Shown: positions 35,626-43,820 of the stretch, piece after piece
How the letters are laid out: each line of letters starts with the position of its first letter
Numbering within the stretch: position 1 is the first letter of the stretch
Source: Ginsengibacter hankyongi
Lineage (GTDB): Bacteria; Bacteroidota; Bacteroidia; Chitinophagales; Chitinophagaceae
NCBI RefSeq assembly: GCF_008710285.1
Contig: NZ_VYQF01000001.1
Location: 558,001 to 622,000 of the forward strand
DNA: 64,000 nt
Direction: 5' to 3'
Program-made: the position numbers and the translations under genes
The notes under the pieces: generated by a model
Told to the model about the DNA's origin: nothing
Seen by the model: only the letters and a program-made list of their open reading frames with translations
Databases searched by the model: none

Positions 35626-36894
35626 TTAATCATATTTAAATTCAGAATAAAGAATGGAATACTCTTCACCCCACAAAATATTTTTTATGCTTTTCCAAAT
35701 AATGTTCGCATCAGGCGGGCAACCCGGTATGTAATAATCTATCTTAACAATCTCATTACAGGCATAGACGCGGTCAAGAATCTTTGGCAGATCTTCATCA
35801 TAAGGAACAATATTGTTACCGGGTTCATTGGTAAGGCAATTAAGATACGCTTCATCAAGACACTCACCAAGTGGAATGGAATTTCTCAAAGTAGGGAGGC
35901 CGCCCCATATCGAACATTCACCTATTGCAACCAACACATCACAGTTTTCCCTGAATTTTCTAAGTGTTTCTATATTTTCATCATTGCAACAACCGCCTTC
36001 AATGATACCAAGATGACATCGGGTTGTAAAATTTTTAAAATCAGTTAAAGGTGATTTATCAAATGAAACCAATTCGATCAAATCAAGAAGCTCTGCATCT
36101 ATATCGAGCATGGACATGTGGCAGCCAAAGCAGCCAGCTAAAGAAACGGTTGCAATTCTTTTCTTAGTTATTTGAGATTCTTTATGTTTTGGTATTTCTT
36201 CACTATACTTTTTTTGTACAGATTGCATATCAAACTTTCTATTTCCAAATGGTTCAGCAATGCTTACTCCCCTAACTATGATAGCACCCGTTGGGCAAAT
36301 TTTCATTGCATTGATAGCTTGTTCTTCCGTTAATTTGGCTTCCTGTTCGTAATCAACTCCTACGTACGTTTCATTACCCCTGTTTTGATAAGTAAATACT
36401 TTTTTACCTTCATCAGTAACCACATCCACAACGCATCTAAGGCATTTAATGCAACGGTTATGTTCCATTACCATCCTGGTTGGTTGAAAGTCGATAATGC
36501 GGTCTTTAAATAAATGCTGAAAACGCGTAGACGCAATTCCCAATTCATATCCCATGTGTTGCAGATCGCAGTTGCCGCTTTTTTCACAGGCCGGGCAGAT
36601 ATGATTTCCTTCAGCAAACATCATTTCTACCAATGCCTTTCTTGTGTCTTTTAATTCCGGATCATTCACTTCAACTTTAAGCCCTTCGCTAACTTTTTCT
36701 GTACAGGCCGGCCCAAATTTTCCATTTATTTTACAAGTACACACCCTGCAGGTTCCCAATGGGGGTTCTATGTGTTCAAAATAACATAGCGATGGAATAA
36801 AAATGCCATTCTCTTTTGCAACCTGCATAAGATTTTTACCTTCTTCAACAAGAAAATTTTTACCATCTATCGTGATATTAACCTTGCTTGCCAT
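35626..36894 (-). CDS. hoxUY: Fused HoxU-HoxY: diaphorase iron-sulfur subunit joined to hydrogenase small subunit
   Basis: One uninterrupted 422-residue frame contains two normally separate proteins. Residues 1-235 are HoxU (NuoG-like): [2Fe-2S] ligands C37, C49, C52 and C64; the His/Cys cluster H98, C100, C103 and C109; and [4Fe-4S] C148, C151, C154 and C200. After a lysine-rich linker (about 228-245), residues 246-422 are HoxY, the hydrogenase small subunit, with C255 and C258 (AGCFGC), C327 (GECSIWGG) and C392 (PGCPPD) for the proximal cluster. All expected ligands are present, so both halves look functional. The fusion fixes a 1:1 path from diaphorase to NiFe site. It lies 3 bp from hoxF and 12 bp from hoxH. 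Confidence 0.94.
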   Translation of the reverse strand: MASKVNITIDGKNFLVEEGKNLMQVAKENGIFIPSLCYFEHIEPPLGTCRVCTCKINGKFGPACTEKVSEGLKVEVNDPELKDTRKALVEMMFAEGNHICPACEKSGNCDLQHMGYELGIASTRFQHLFKDRIIDFQPTRMVMEHNRCIKCLRCVVDVVTDEGKKVFTYQNRGNETYVGVDYEQEAKLTEEQAINAMKICPTGAIIVRGVSIAEPFGNRKFDMQSVQKKYSEEIPKHKESQITKKRIATVSLAGCFGCHMSMLDIDAELLDLIELVSFDKSPLTDFKNFTTRCHLGIIEGGCCNDENIETLRKFRENCDVLVAIGECSIWGGLPTLRNSIPLGECLDEAYLNCLTNEPGNNIVPYDEDLPKILDRVYACNEIVKIDYYIPGCPPDANIIWKSIKNILWGEEYSILYSEFKYD

Positions 36895-36897
36895 TAT

Positions 36898-38661
36898 TTA
36901 TATTTTATATTCTTCATAATCTTTAGTTGCCGCATTCATATCAAACTTCAGGTTAAGCCCGTCAAAATTCTTATCCAGCTTAGTTTCAAAATAATCATGA
37001 AATTTATCCATCGCCATGATCAAACTGCTGGTAGCCGTTTTACCAAGACCGCAACGGCTGGTATTTCTCATGATAGTTCCCCAGCTTTTTAATTCTTCAA
37101 GATCAGCCTCATTGGCCAGTCCGTTATCCAATCTTTCCAATTTTCTTTGTATGATAAAGCTGCCGGCACGGCATGGCGTGCAAATACCGCAAGACTCATT
37201 TTTAAAGAATTCAGAAAAATTCAGCAGTACTTTTACAAGGTCTCTTTGTTTATTGAAGATCATAAAAGATCCGCCGCAACGTATATCCTTTTGGCCGAGC
37301 AAATCGAGCATTGATATGCGTCGAAATTTTTCCTCAACCGAAATACATTCACCGGATGGGCCGCTCACCTGCATATAATAAGGATCATCCGCCTTGCACA
37401 ATTGAAGTAATTCTTCTATGGTCATTCCCCATTCAATTTCGTATATACCTGGTAGTTGGCAATCACCGGAAACACTAATTAGTTTGGTACCGGGCGAACC
37501 GGCGATTCCTATCTTAATATATTGATCAGCGCTCATTTCAATTATTCGTGCAGCGGCGCAAAAAGTTTCTACGTTATTAATAATGGTAGGCTGTTGCAGG
37601 TACCCTCTTTCAACAGGGAAAAACCATTTGGTGCGTGGCTCTCCGCGCTTACCTTCCAATGATTCAAGCAATGCCGTTTCTTCGCCACATACGTAAGAAC
37701 CGGCTCCCATTTGTATCCTTATATCAAAATCAAAATCGTTTATACCACCGCAATTTTTTCCTAGCAACCCTTTAGAACGATAATCGTTTATCGCCTCATC
37801 CAGTTTATTTTTCAGCCACCAGTACTCTCCTCTTAAATAAACAATCCCATAAGCAGCGCCAATTGTGTAGCCGCAAATAATCATCCCTTCTATTAGTGAC
37901 TGCGCCTGTGTGTTCATCAGCACACGGTCTTTAAATGTTCCAGGCTCGCCTTCATCGGCGTTACACACAACATATTTGGGAGAGGCCGCCTGAACTTTTG
38001 CCGCATTCCATTTTTTCCAGGTAGGATAATATGCTCCGCCACGCCCGGCCAATTCCGATTTTTTTAATTCTTCGATTACGCCTAACGGTTGGATATCTGT
38101 TAATTTAGCAATTGCAGTTCCCGGAATAAATTCTTTGAAGAAAACAGACTTACCACTTGCGGGTGTATAGCGAATATTGTCAGCAGGTGCATCACAAATG
38201 GTTTCGGGGAGAACGCCATTTTTTAGCTTCGCAATAATATCCTTTACCCTACTAACGTTCAGGTTTATAAAAGGATAAAAATTAATTAATGCAGAAGGCT
38301 CCTGGTCGCTTAATCCAATGCACGGCGTAAGAAAAAGGCCGAATGTTCCTGTGCGGTCAACTGATTCAAACGTTGCGCTTGTTTCTCTTTCTAATGTTTC
38401 TTTAATGCGGTGAAACCCTTTTATATCAGCGATAATACTATTGTTGAGATAAATAGTGTACTTACCTGTTGGCTTGCGATGGAAAAAATGATAGAAGGAA
38501 ACAACGCCTTCCACTTCAACTGCGGAAAGATTAAATAAATGCGCAAGCTCTTTTATATCATCATCATGAATGTATCCATTGCTCTTTTGTAATTCCCACA
38601 GTCTGTTAAGCATTTGTGTTTGGGAAGGATCCGGAATTCTTTTTTCAATACCGTTATTCAT
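36898..38661 (-). CDS. hoxF: NAD-linked hydrogenase diaphorase subunit HoxF (NuoE-NuoF fused type)
   Basis: HoxF exchanges electrons between NAD(H) and the iron-sulfur chain through FMN. The 587-residue protein has a NuoE-like N-terminal domain (1-150) fused to a NuoF-like one (from about 175). The FMN/NADH site is seen in ELAGRGGAYYPTWKKW, VVCNADEGEPGTFKDR and GAGSYVCGEETALLESLEG. The [4Fe-4S] ligands are C491, C494, C497 and C537. In the NuoE part only one of four cluster cysteines remains (C114 in LTPCIGLSDQEP), so no [2Fe-2S] should form there; the same loss is, to my knowledge, seen in other group 3d HoxF proteins. It is the first gene of the hoxF-UY-H-W operon. Confidence 0.95.
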   Translation of the reverse strand: MNNGIEKRIPDPSQTQMLNRLWELQKSNGYIHDDDIKELAHLFNLSAVEVEGVVSFYHFFHRKPTGKYTIYLNNSIIADIKGFHRIKETLERETSATFESVDRTGTFGLFLTPCIGLSDQEPSALINFYPFINLNVSRVKDIIAKLKNGVLPETICDAPADNIRYTPASGKSVFFKEFIPGTAIAKLTDIQPLGVIEELKKSELAGRGGAYYPTWKKWNAAKVQAASPKYVVCNADEGEPGTFKDRVLMNTQAQSLIEGMIICGYTIGAAYGIVYLRGEYWWLKNKLDEAINDYRSKGLLGKNCGGINDFDFDIRIQMGAGSYVCGEETALLESLEGKRGEPRTKWFFPVERGYLQQPTIINNVETFCAAARIIEMSADQYIKIGIAGSPGTKLISVSGDCQLPGIYEIEWGMTIEELLQLCKADDPYYMQVSGPSGECISVEEKFRRISMLDLLGQKDIRCGGSFMIFNKQRDLVKVLLNFSEFFKNESCGICTPCRAGSFIIQRKLERLDNGLANEADLEELKSWGTIMRNTSRCGLGKTATSSLIMAMDKFHDYFETKLDKNFDGLNLKFDMNAATKDYEEYKI

Positions 38662-39059
38662 TATGGTTTGTTTGAAAATTTTATAAATACATTGCTGTTA
38701 TTTGCAGTTAGTAAGAAATTGCTGGCATTGGTTGTATATAAAATTTCTCCCGCCAAAATTTTGCTATGAAATTTAAGGAGAAAAAATAAAAAGTATTGAA
38801 TCAATTTTCTTCTTTTTAACCTTCAAAATTATTTATTAACCTCATTTTTTAACATGACGTATATCATATTACAGACCGAAGAAAATCATGCTTAATTAAA
38901 ATCAGCAGATGTATTCCAACCTCTCTAAAAATACTTTTCATTATTTTGATATTAACTTCGCCTGGAAATTCTAACATGTAACGGCGGTTGAAAAAAGTAT
39001 AAGACGCAGCAGGTACAAAGCCGACAATTATTCCCGGTTTTTCCTTTTAATTTATAACA
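38662..39059. other. Divergent intergenic region between hoxF and apbE
   Basis: The 398 bp must hold promoters in both directions. The only symmetry I see is a 7-bp pair, TTTCTCC (38744-38750) and GGAGAAA (38777-38783), too weak to name. No open frame or clear promoter match is visible. Confidence 0.45.
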
Positions 39060-39992
39060 ATGACGGAGCGCAAAGTATTTAAAAAAGGCCTGAGATTAAT
39101 GGGCAATCATTTTGAAATAAGCGTGGTATCCAACGATGAAGCTTGGGCCAACCTGCGCATCGATGAAGGAGTTCAGGAAATACAGCGTATTGAAAAATTG
39201 CTCACGACCTTTAATGAAGAAAGTGAAACAAGCCTTATCAACCGGTACGCAGGGATGGCGCCTGTTACAGTATCGCGGGAAACGTTTGATCTTATAGAAA
39301 GATCATTGCGTATTTCAAGGATAACGCAGGGATCGTTTGATATTTCCTATGGGTCAATAGATAAAAGATTGTGGAATTTTGATATAAATATGAAAGCATT
39401 GCCGGATAAAGAAACTGCGAAAAAAATGGTGCGCCGTATTAATTACAGGAATATTATTCTTAATGATGAAAATTGCACGGTATTTCTTAAAGAAAAAGGA
39501 ATGAGGATTGGTTTTGGCGGAATCGGGAAAGGATATGCTGCTGAAAGAGCAAGGTACATTATGAAATTGTCTGGTGTTGAAAGCGGGATTGTTAATGCAT
39601 CCGGCGATCTTACTACGTGGGGTTTGCAACCTGACGGCAAGCCGTGGACAATAGGCATTGCGAACCCAAATTCATCCAACGAATTGTTTTCTTACATTAA
39701 TGTTACAAATATGGCAGTTGCCACTTCCGGTAATTATGAAAAATTTGTAATGATCGATGGCAAAAAATATTCTCATACTATCGACCCGAGAACAGGGTTG
39801 CCGGTATCCGGGATAAAAAGTGTGACTATTATTACGCTTAATGCTGAAATTGCAGATGCAATGGCAACGCCTGTTATGATAATGGGTATCAAAGCCGGGA
39901 TGCACCTTATTAACCAAATGAAAGATATTGAAGCAATAGTGATCGATGATAACAATACAGTTTATGCATCGGACAATATCAGGTTCTCGTAA
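39060..39992 (+). CDS. apbE: ApbE-family FMN transferase
   Basis: ApbE proteins attach FMN covalently to Ser/Thr of target proteins using FAD. The 310-residue protein has the family landmarks: LMGNHFEISVV at the start, IEKLLTTFNEESETSLINR, FGGIGKGYAAERA, VNASGDLTTWG in the flavin pocket, and the Mg2+/FAD motif KYSHTIDPRTGLPV with DAMATPVMIMG. Unlike classical ApbE lipoproteins it has no signal peptide or lipobox, so it should act in the cytoplasm. No upstream in-frame start would add one. It begins a group with a thioredoxin-like, a DUF4266 and a DUF3570 gene. Confidence 0.92.
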   Translation: MTERKVFKKGLRLMGNHFEISVVSNDEAWANLRIDEGVQEIQRIEKLLTTFNEESETSLINRYAGMAPVTVSRETFDLIERSLRISRITQGSFDISYGSIDKRLWNFDINMKALPDKETAKKMVRRINYRNIILNDENCTVFLKEKGMRIGFGGIGKGYAAERARYIMKLSGVESGIVNASGDLTTWGLQPDGKPWTIGIANPNSSNELFSYINVTNMAVATSGNYEKFVMIDGKKYSHTIDPRTGLPVSGIKSVTIITLNAEIADAMATPVMIMGIKAGMHLINQMKDIEAIVIDDNNTVYASDNIRFS

Positions 39993-40349
39993 GGAATTTT
40001 TTGAACTTGTATCCATCTTTTAGCGTTGCCCCTATTGTATAATGTTAAACTAAAATAAAAATGTAACCGGTTTGGTTAAATATTAGCCAACGTATAATCC
40101 GTAACAATTTCTGGCTAAAAAATTGTTTACTCCACCAGCATTAGTTTCATTTTTTTCGATAAACAGAAATATTAGTTAATTAATAAGCTGTTGTGGCATC
40201 ACAAGAGACATGCAAATTAATTTCGGTTTTTATTACTTGCTATCGAAGCACATTGAAACAAATTTGTTAAAAAAAAGTTACCATCAATTTTATAACCCAA
40301 CCAAAATTTATAATCAGCATCTATAAATTATTAGTCTTAATTGTAACTC
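39993..40349. other. Intergenic region with palindrome AACAAATTTGTT
   Basis: This 357-bp AT-rich gap holds a perfect 12-bp palindrome, AACAAATTTGTT, at 40257-40268, about 90 bp before the thioredoxin-like gene. It could be an operator or chance in AT-rich DNA. I see no gene and no clear promoter. The gap means the three downstream genes may be transcribed separately from apbE. Confidence 0.4.
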
Positions 40350-40790
40350 ATGAATAAACTATTATTACTCGCTTTTAGTATTACCACAATGTCCTTTGCT
40401 AACTGGCAGCCGAATTTCGAAACGGCAAAAAAGATTGCCAAAGAAAAACATGAGCTCATTTTATTAAATTTTTCAGGATCTGATTGGTGTGGCCCTTGCA
40501 TGCGACTGAGAAGAGAAATTTTGGATAATGAAGTTTTTACAAAAATGGCAGACACTTCTCTTGTAATGGTTAACGCTGATTTTCCAAGAAATAAAAAAAA
40601 CCAGTTAGATGCGCAAACAAGGAAACAGAACGATGCTCTTGCGGATAAATATAACCCGGATGGAAAATTTCCATTTACACTTTTACTGAATGAAGATGGC
40701 AAAGTTTTAAAAACCTGGGATGGTTTTCCGGATGAAAGTGCACAACAATTTTCTGAAGAAGTGGGGAATATTTGTTACGCCAATAAATAA
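40350..40790 (+). CDS. Exported thioredoxin-fold protein with WCGPC active site
   Basis: The 146-residue protein has a short signal peptide (MNKLLLLAFSITTMSFA) and a thioredoxin-like domain of the DUF255/thioredoxin_7 kind: NFETAKKIAKEKHELILLNFSGSDWCGPC, with the redox pair C47-C50. The cis-Pro region is GKFPFTLLLNEDGKVL. It should act in the periplasm as a disulfide reductase or isomerase. The next gene, 69 bp on, encodes a small lipoprotein with a Cys-Gly-Cys tail, an obvious candidate partner. Substrate and direction of the reaction are inferred. Confidence 0.9.
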   Translation: MNKLLLLAFSITTMSFANWQPNFETAKKIAKEKHELILLNFSGSDWCGPCMRLRREILDNEVFTKMADTSLVMVNADFPRNKKNQLDAQTRKQNDALADKYNPDGKFPFTLLLNEDGKVLKTWDGFPDESAQQFSEEVGNICYANK

Positions 40791-40859
40791 ACATAAGTGC
40801 GTATCCTGATAATTAGTACAAATTGAACCTGCAAAACTAAAGGTTCAAATAAATTTTAT

Positions 40860-41084
40860 ATGAAATTACAAGCTCTGAAAAAAACATTTCTCGCACTGAC
40901 AGGCGCTATAATTTTAGCATCCTGTGCTAACGTGAAAGAATACCAGAAAAGCAGGATCAACGATTCTGAAATGATTTTAGGCAATCGGAAGGTGGAAAAA
41001 AACGAACTCAATTTTCAATCTTACCGGGAAGGAGCATCAGGTGTCAATGGCGGCAAAACCGGCGGTGGCTGTGGTTGTAACTAA
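40860..41084 (+). CDS. DUF4266 lipoprotein with GGGCGCN tail
   Basis: The 74-residue product has a lipoprotein signal with lipobox ILASC (C22) and a short mature part of about 52 residues. The mature part ends in a glycine-rich segment EGASGVNGGKTGGGCGCN, residues 57-74, with two cysteines at the very C-terminus. This tail is the hallmark of DUF4266. Function is unknown. The C-G-C pair could form a disulfide, bind metal or be the target of the neighbouring thioredoxin; the EGASG stretch loosely resembles the Dxx(S/T)GA(T) site used by ApbE for flavin attachment. It lies 30 bp before the DUF3570 gene. Confidence 0.88.
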   Translation: MKLQALKKTFLALTGAIILASCANVKEYQKSRINDSEMILGNRKVEKNELNFQSYREGASGVNGGKTGGGCGCN

Positions 41085-41114
41085 TTCTTTGATATTTCAT
41101 CCGTAAAAAAATTC

Positions 41115-42320
41115 ATGAAAAAAATTTGCTTAACTCTTGTTGGTATTTACATGATGGTCTTGCATTCGTTTGGCCAATATCAACAAGATAAGGATACCAC
41201 ATTTTATGTTTCCAAGCCATTAAAAATTGATGAAATTAATCTTGTTTCAAGTTATTATAAACAAAATGGAGATCATTCGGCTGTTACCGGCGGAATTGGT
41301 ACAGAAAAAGTAACTGATTTATCTAACGGGCTCGAAGTTAAATGGGTGGGATGGGACTATATGAATCGAAAACATACATTAACGGCGGGCCTTGGCATCG
41401 ATCATCATACGTCTGCTTCCTCTGCGTATGTAAACAAATCAGGAGCGTCTAAAACCGGTGGCAGCCGCATTTATCCTTCCCTTAACTGGAACATGGAAAA
41501 TGCAAAAAAAGGTACAGGAGTGGGGTTAGGAATTTATTTTTCAAAGGAATATAACTATACTTCATTTGGGCTAGACGCAGAAGTTTCTAAAAAGACAAAA
41601 AACAATGGCGAGTTCGGTGCAAAACTTAGAGGATATTTCGACCGTGTTAAATTAATTTACCCGTCAGAATTTGTTCAGGAAGTAACAGTAACATCGGCAA
41701 GCGGCGAAGAAAGCCGAAACCGGATTCCATCAAAGCCTCGTACAACTGGCACCTTGTCGTTATCCTTTTCACAGGTAATTAATAAAAGATTACAAGGTAT
41801 AATTCTTGTTGATGGTGTTTATCAAAATGGTTACCTGGGTCTACCCTTTCACCGGGTTTATTTTAATAACGGCACAGAGGCCATTGAGACTCTTCCATCG
41901 AACAGGCTAAAATTACCAATTGGCGTTAGGCTTAATTATTTCCTCGGCGATAAAATTATTCTCCGATCGTATTACCGGTATTATATTGACAGTTGGGGAT
42001 TGCAATCTCACACAGCAAGCCTTGAAGTTCCTGTGAAGATTACTCCTTTTGTTTCCGTAGCACCATTCTACAGATATTATACCCAAACGGCTGTAAAATA
42101 TTTTGCGCCGTATGAAACACATACTTCCGCGGATCAATATTACACGAGCAACTATGCATTGTCTGCATTTAACAGCCAGTTCTACGGAGTTAATTTTCGG
42201 GTAGCACCGCCCAAAGGAATTACAAAAGGATTAAGTGCGCTTGAGTTGCGTTATGGACACTATTCTCAAACAACCAATCTTGTATCGAATGTGATATCAG
42301 TGAACTTTACATTTAAGTAA
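41115..42320 (+). CDS. DUF3570 outer-membrane beta-barrel protein
   Basis: The 401-residue protein has a signal peptide (about residues 1-20, ending FGQ). Alternating hydrophobic/polar strands rich in Tyr/Phe and Gly follow, and it ends SVNFTFK, as expected of an outer-membrane barrel. Blocks such as GGSRIYPSLNWNMEN, LPFHRVYFNN and RLNYFLGDKIILRSYYRYYIDSWGL match DUF3570. It carries the closing role in the ApbE, thioredoxin, DUF4266, DUF3570 set and would present the lipoprotein's partner at the cell surface. Whether it is a pore, a receptor or a scaffold cannot be told. It converges on dctA. Confidence 0.88.
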   Translation: MKKICLTLVGIYMMVLHSFGQYQQDKDTTFYVSKPLKIDEINLVSSYYKQNGDHSAVTGGIGTEKVTDLSNGLEVKWVGWDYMNRKHTLTAGLGIDHHTSASSAYVNKSGASKTGGSRIYPSLNWNMENAKKGTGVGLGIYFSKEYNYTSFGLDAEVSKKTKNNGEFGAKLRGYFDRVKLIYPSEFVQEVTVTSASGEESRNRIPSKPRTTGTLSLSFSQVINKRLQGIILVDGVYQNGYLGLPFHRVYFNNGTEAIETLPSNRLKLPIGVRLNYFLGDKIILRSYYRYYIDSWGLQSHTASLEVPVKITPFVSVAPFYRYYTQTAVKYFAPYETHTSADQYYTSNYALSAFNSQFYGVNFRVAPPKGITKGLSALELRYGHYSQTTNLVSNVISVNFTFK

Positions 42321-42432
42321 AGAATTATTCAAATAGTAATTCGATTGTCTAATTTCTGTAATTCTATCAGGGAAAAAAAATTATTGCGTTATTCAAGTAT
42401 AGAAAAAATTATATACCGTTATTCAAAATAAA

Positions 42433-43719
42433 TTAATCGTTTATTGTAACAACCAAAGGCTCCGCAATTATAACAGGTTCTGTTTTTTCTACTACCCGTC
42501 GATAAACATCCATATCTATCGCCTTTTCACTTTTAGCAATTATAACGGTTGCAATGGTGTTACCGATAAAATTAATAACTGCTCTTCCTTCGCTCATAAA
42601 CCTATCGACACCTATTAACAATGCAAGCCCTTCTAACGGTATAACTTTTAAAGCGGTAAGTGTTGAAGCAAGAACTACGAAGCCGCTGCCGGTAACGCCC
42701 GCGGCGCCTTTACTGGTAAGGAGTAAAATTCCTATTATTATGAGTTGTTGTCCGATAGAAAGATCAATATGAAAAACCTGTGCAAGAAAAATAACACTCA
42801 TACTTAAATAAATGGTTGTACCATCAAGATTAAAACTATAACCTGCCGGGATCACTAAACCCACCACTTCTTTTTCACAACCGGCATCGGTGAGCTTTTT
42901 CATAACAGAAGGCAGCACCGCTTCGCTGCTACTTGCTCCCAGCACAATCAAAATTTCCTCTTTTACATAACCTAACAACTTCCACAAACTAAATTTATAA
43001 TAACGGCACACCATATTCAAAACAATAAAAACAAATAATATACTGGTAATATAAAAAGACACCAGGAGCTTTGCCAAAACACTTAACGTTGCAAATCCAA
43101 ACTTTCCAATAGTATATGCCATTCCACCAAATGCCCCGATAGGGCTCAGCTTCATAATAATTTTTAAAATATTGAAAAACACCTTATTTATTTTTTCAAA
43201 ATTTATGAGAAGACTGTTGCCTGCATCGCCCATCCATTTCAAACCAATAGCAAATAAAATACTGAAGAAAAGTACTTGTAAAATATCGCCTTTTGCAAAC
43301 GCATCAACCAAATGCGAGGGAACTATGTGAGAAAAAAATTCGCCCCAATTAAAGGCATTCGCCTGTGCAGCAATATCAGCCACCTTGGTATCAGCGGCGG
43401 AAGAATAATTTACACCTGCCCCCGGCTTTATGATGTTAGCCGTGATAAGGCCTATTATAAGAGCAAGTGTTGTTACAATCTCAAAATAAATGATAGCCTT
43501 CCCTCCTATTCTTCCCACCTTCTTCATGTTACCAGCACCGGTAATGCCGGTAACTATCGTAAAAAAGATTACCGGCGCAATTACCATTGTAATCATGTTA
43601 ATAAAAGTATCGCTGATAATTTTTGCTGTGGGTGCAAACGGAGGTAACTTCCAGCCCACAAGAACGCCGGCAACAATGCCTATCAAAACCTGCACGTATA
43701 GAACTCTTAAATACTTCAT
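42433..43719 (-). CDS. dctA: Dicarboxylate/amino acid:cation symporter (DctA/GltP family)
   Basis: The 428-residue protein has eight membrane helices plus the two re-entrant hairpins of the DAACS family. Recognisable parts are ISDTFINMITMVIAPVIFFTIVTGI, the serine-rich hairpin LGASSSEAVLPSVMKKL, PAGYSFNLDGTTIYLSMSVIF and FMSEGRAVINFIGNTIATVII. It imports C4-dicarboxylates (succinate, fumarate, malate) or glutamate/aspartate with H+ or Na+; the family motif does not decide between them. It lies alone between convergent DUF3570 and the stress operon. Confidence 0.93.
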   Translation of the reverse strand: MKYLRVLYVQVLIGIVAGVLVGWKLPPFAPTAKIISDTFINMITMVIAPVIFFTIVTGITGAGNMKKVGRIGGKAIIYFEIVTTLALIIGLITANIIKPGAGVNYSSAADTKVADIAAQANAFNWGEFFSHIVPSHLVDAFAKGDILQVLFFSILFAIGLKWMGDAGNSLLINFEKINKVFFNILKIIMKLSPIGAFGGMAYTIGKFGFATLSVLAKLLVSFYITSILFVFIVLNMVCRYYKFSLWKLLGYVKEEILIVLGASSSEAVLPSVMKKLTDAGCEKEVVGLVIPAGYSFNLDGTTIYLSMSVIFLAQVFHIDLSIGQQLIIIGILLLTSKGAAGVTGSGFVVLASTLTALKVIPLEGLALLIGVDRFMSEGRAVINFIGNTIATVIIAKSEKAIDMDVYRRVVEKTEPVIIAEPLVVTIND

Positions 43720-43820
43720 TCAGCTTTTTTTGCATCATAACCTTTAAGATCATGAATGTGTAAATTGATGAATAAGTTAAAAAGATTTTTGTAAAGAAAA
43801 AATTTTCTCTTGCCGCGTTG

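Noticed and set aside
35548-36048. 166-codon plus-strand frame across hoxH/hoxUY
   Set aside because: Antisense to the HoxY cluster ligands; no recognisable protein.
40257-40268. AACAAATTTGTT as a definite operator
   Set aside because: Perfect palindrome but short, in very AT-rich DNA, with no second copy or matching regulator nearby.
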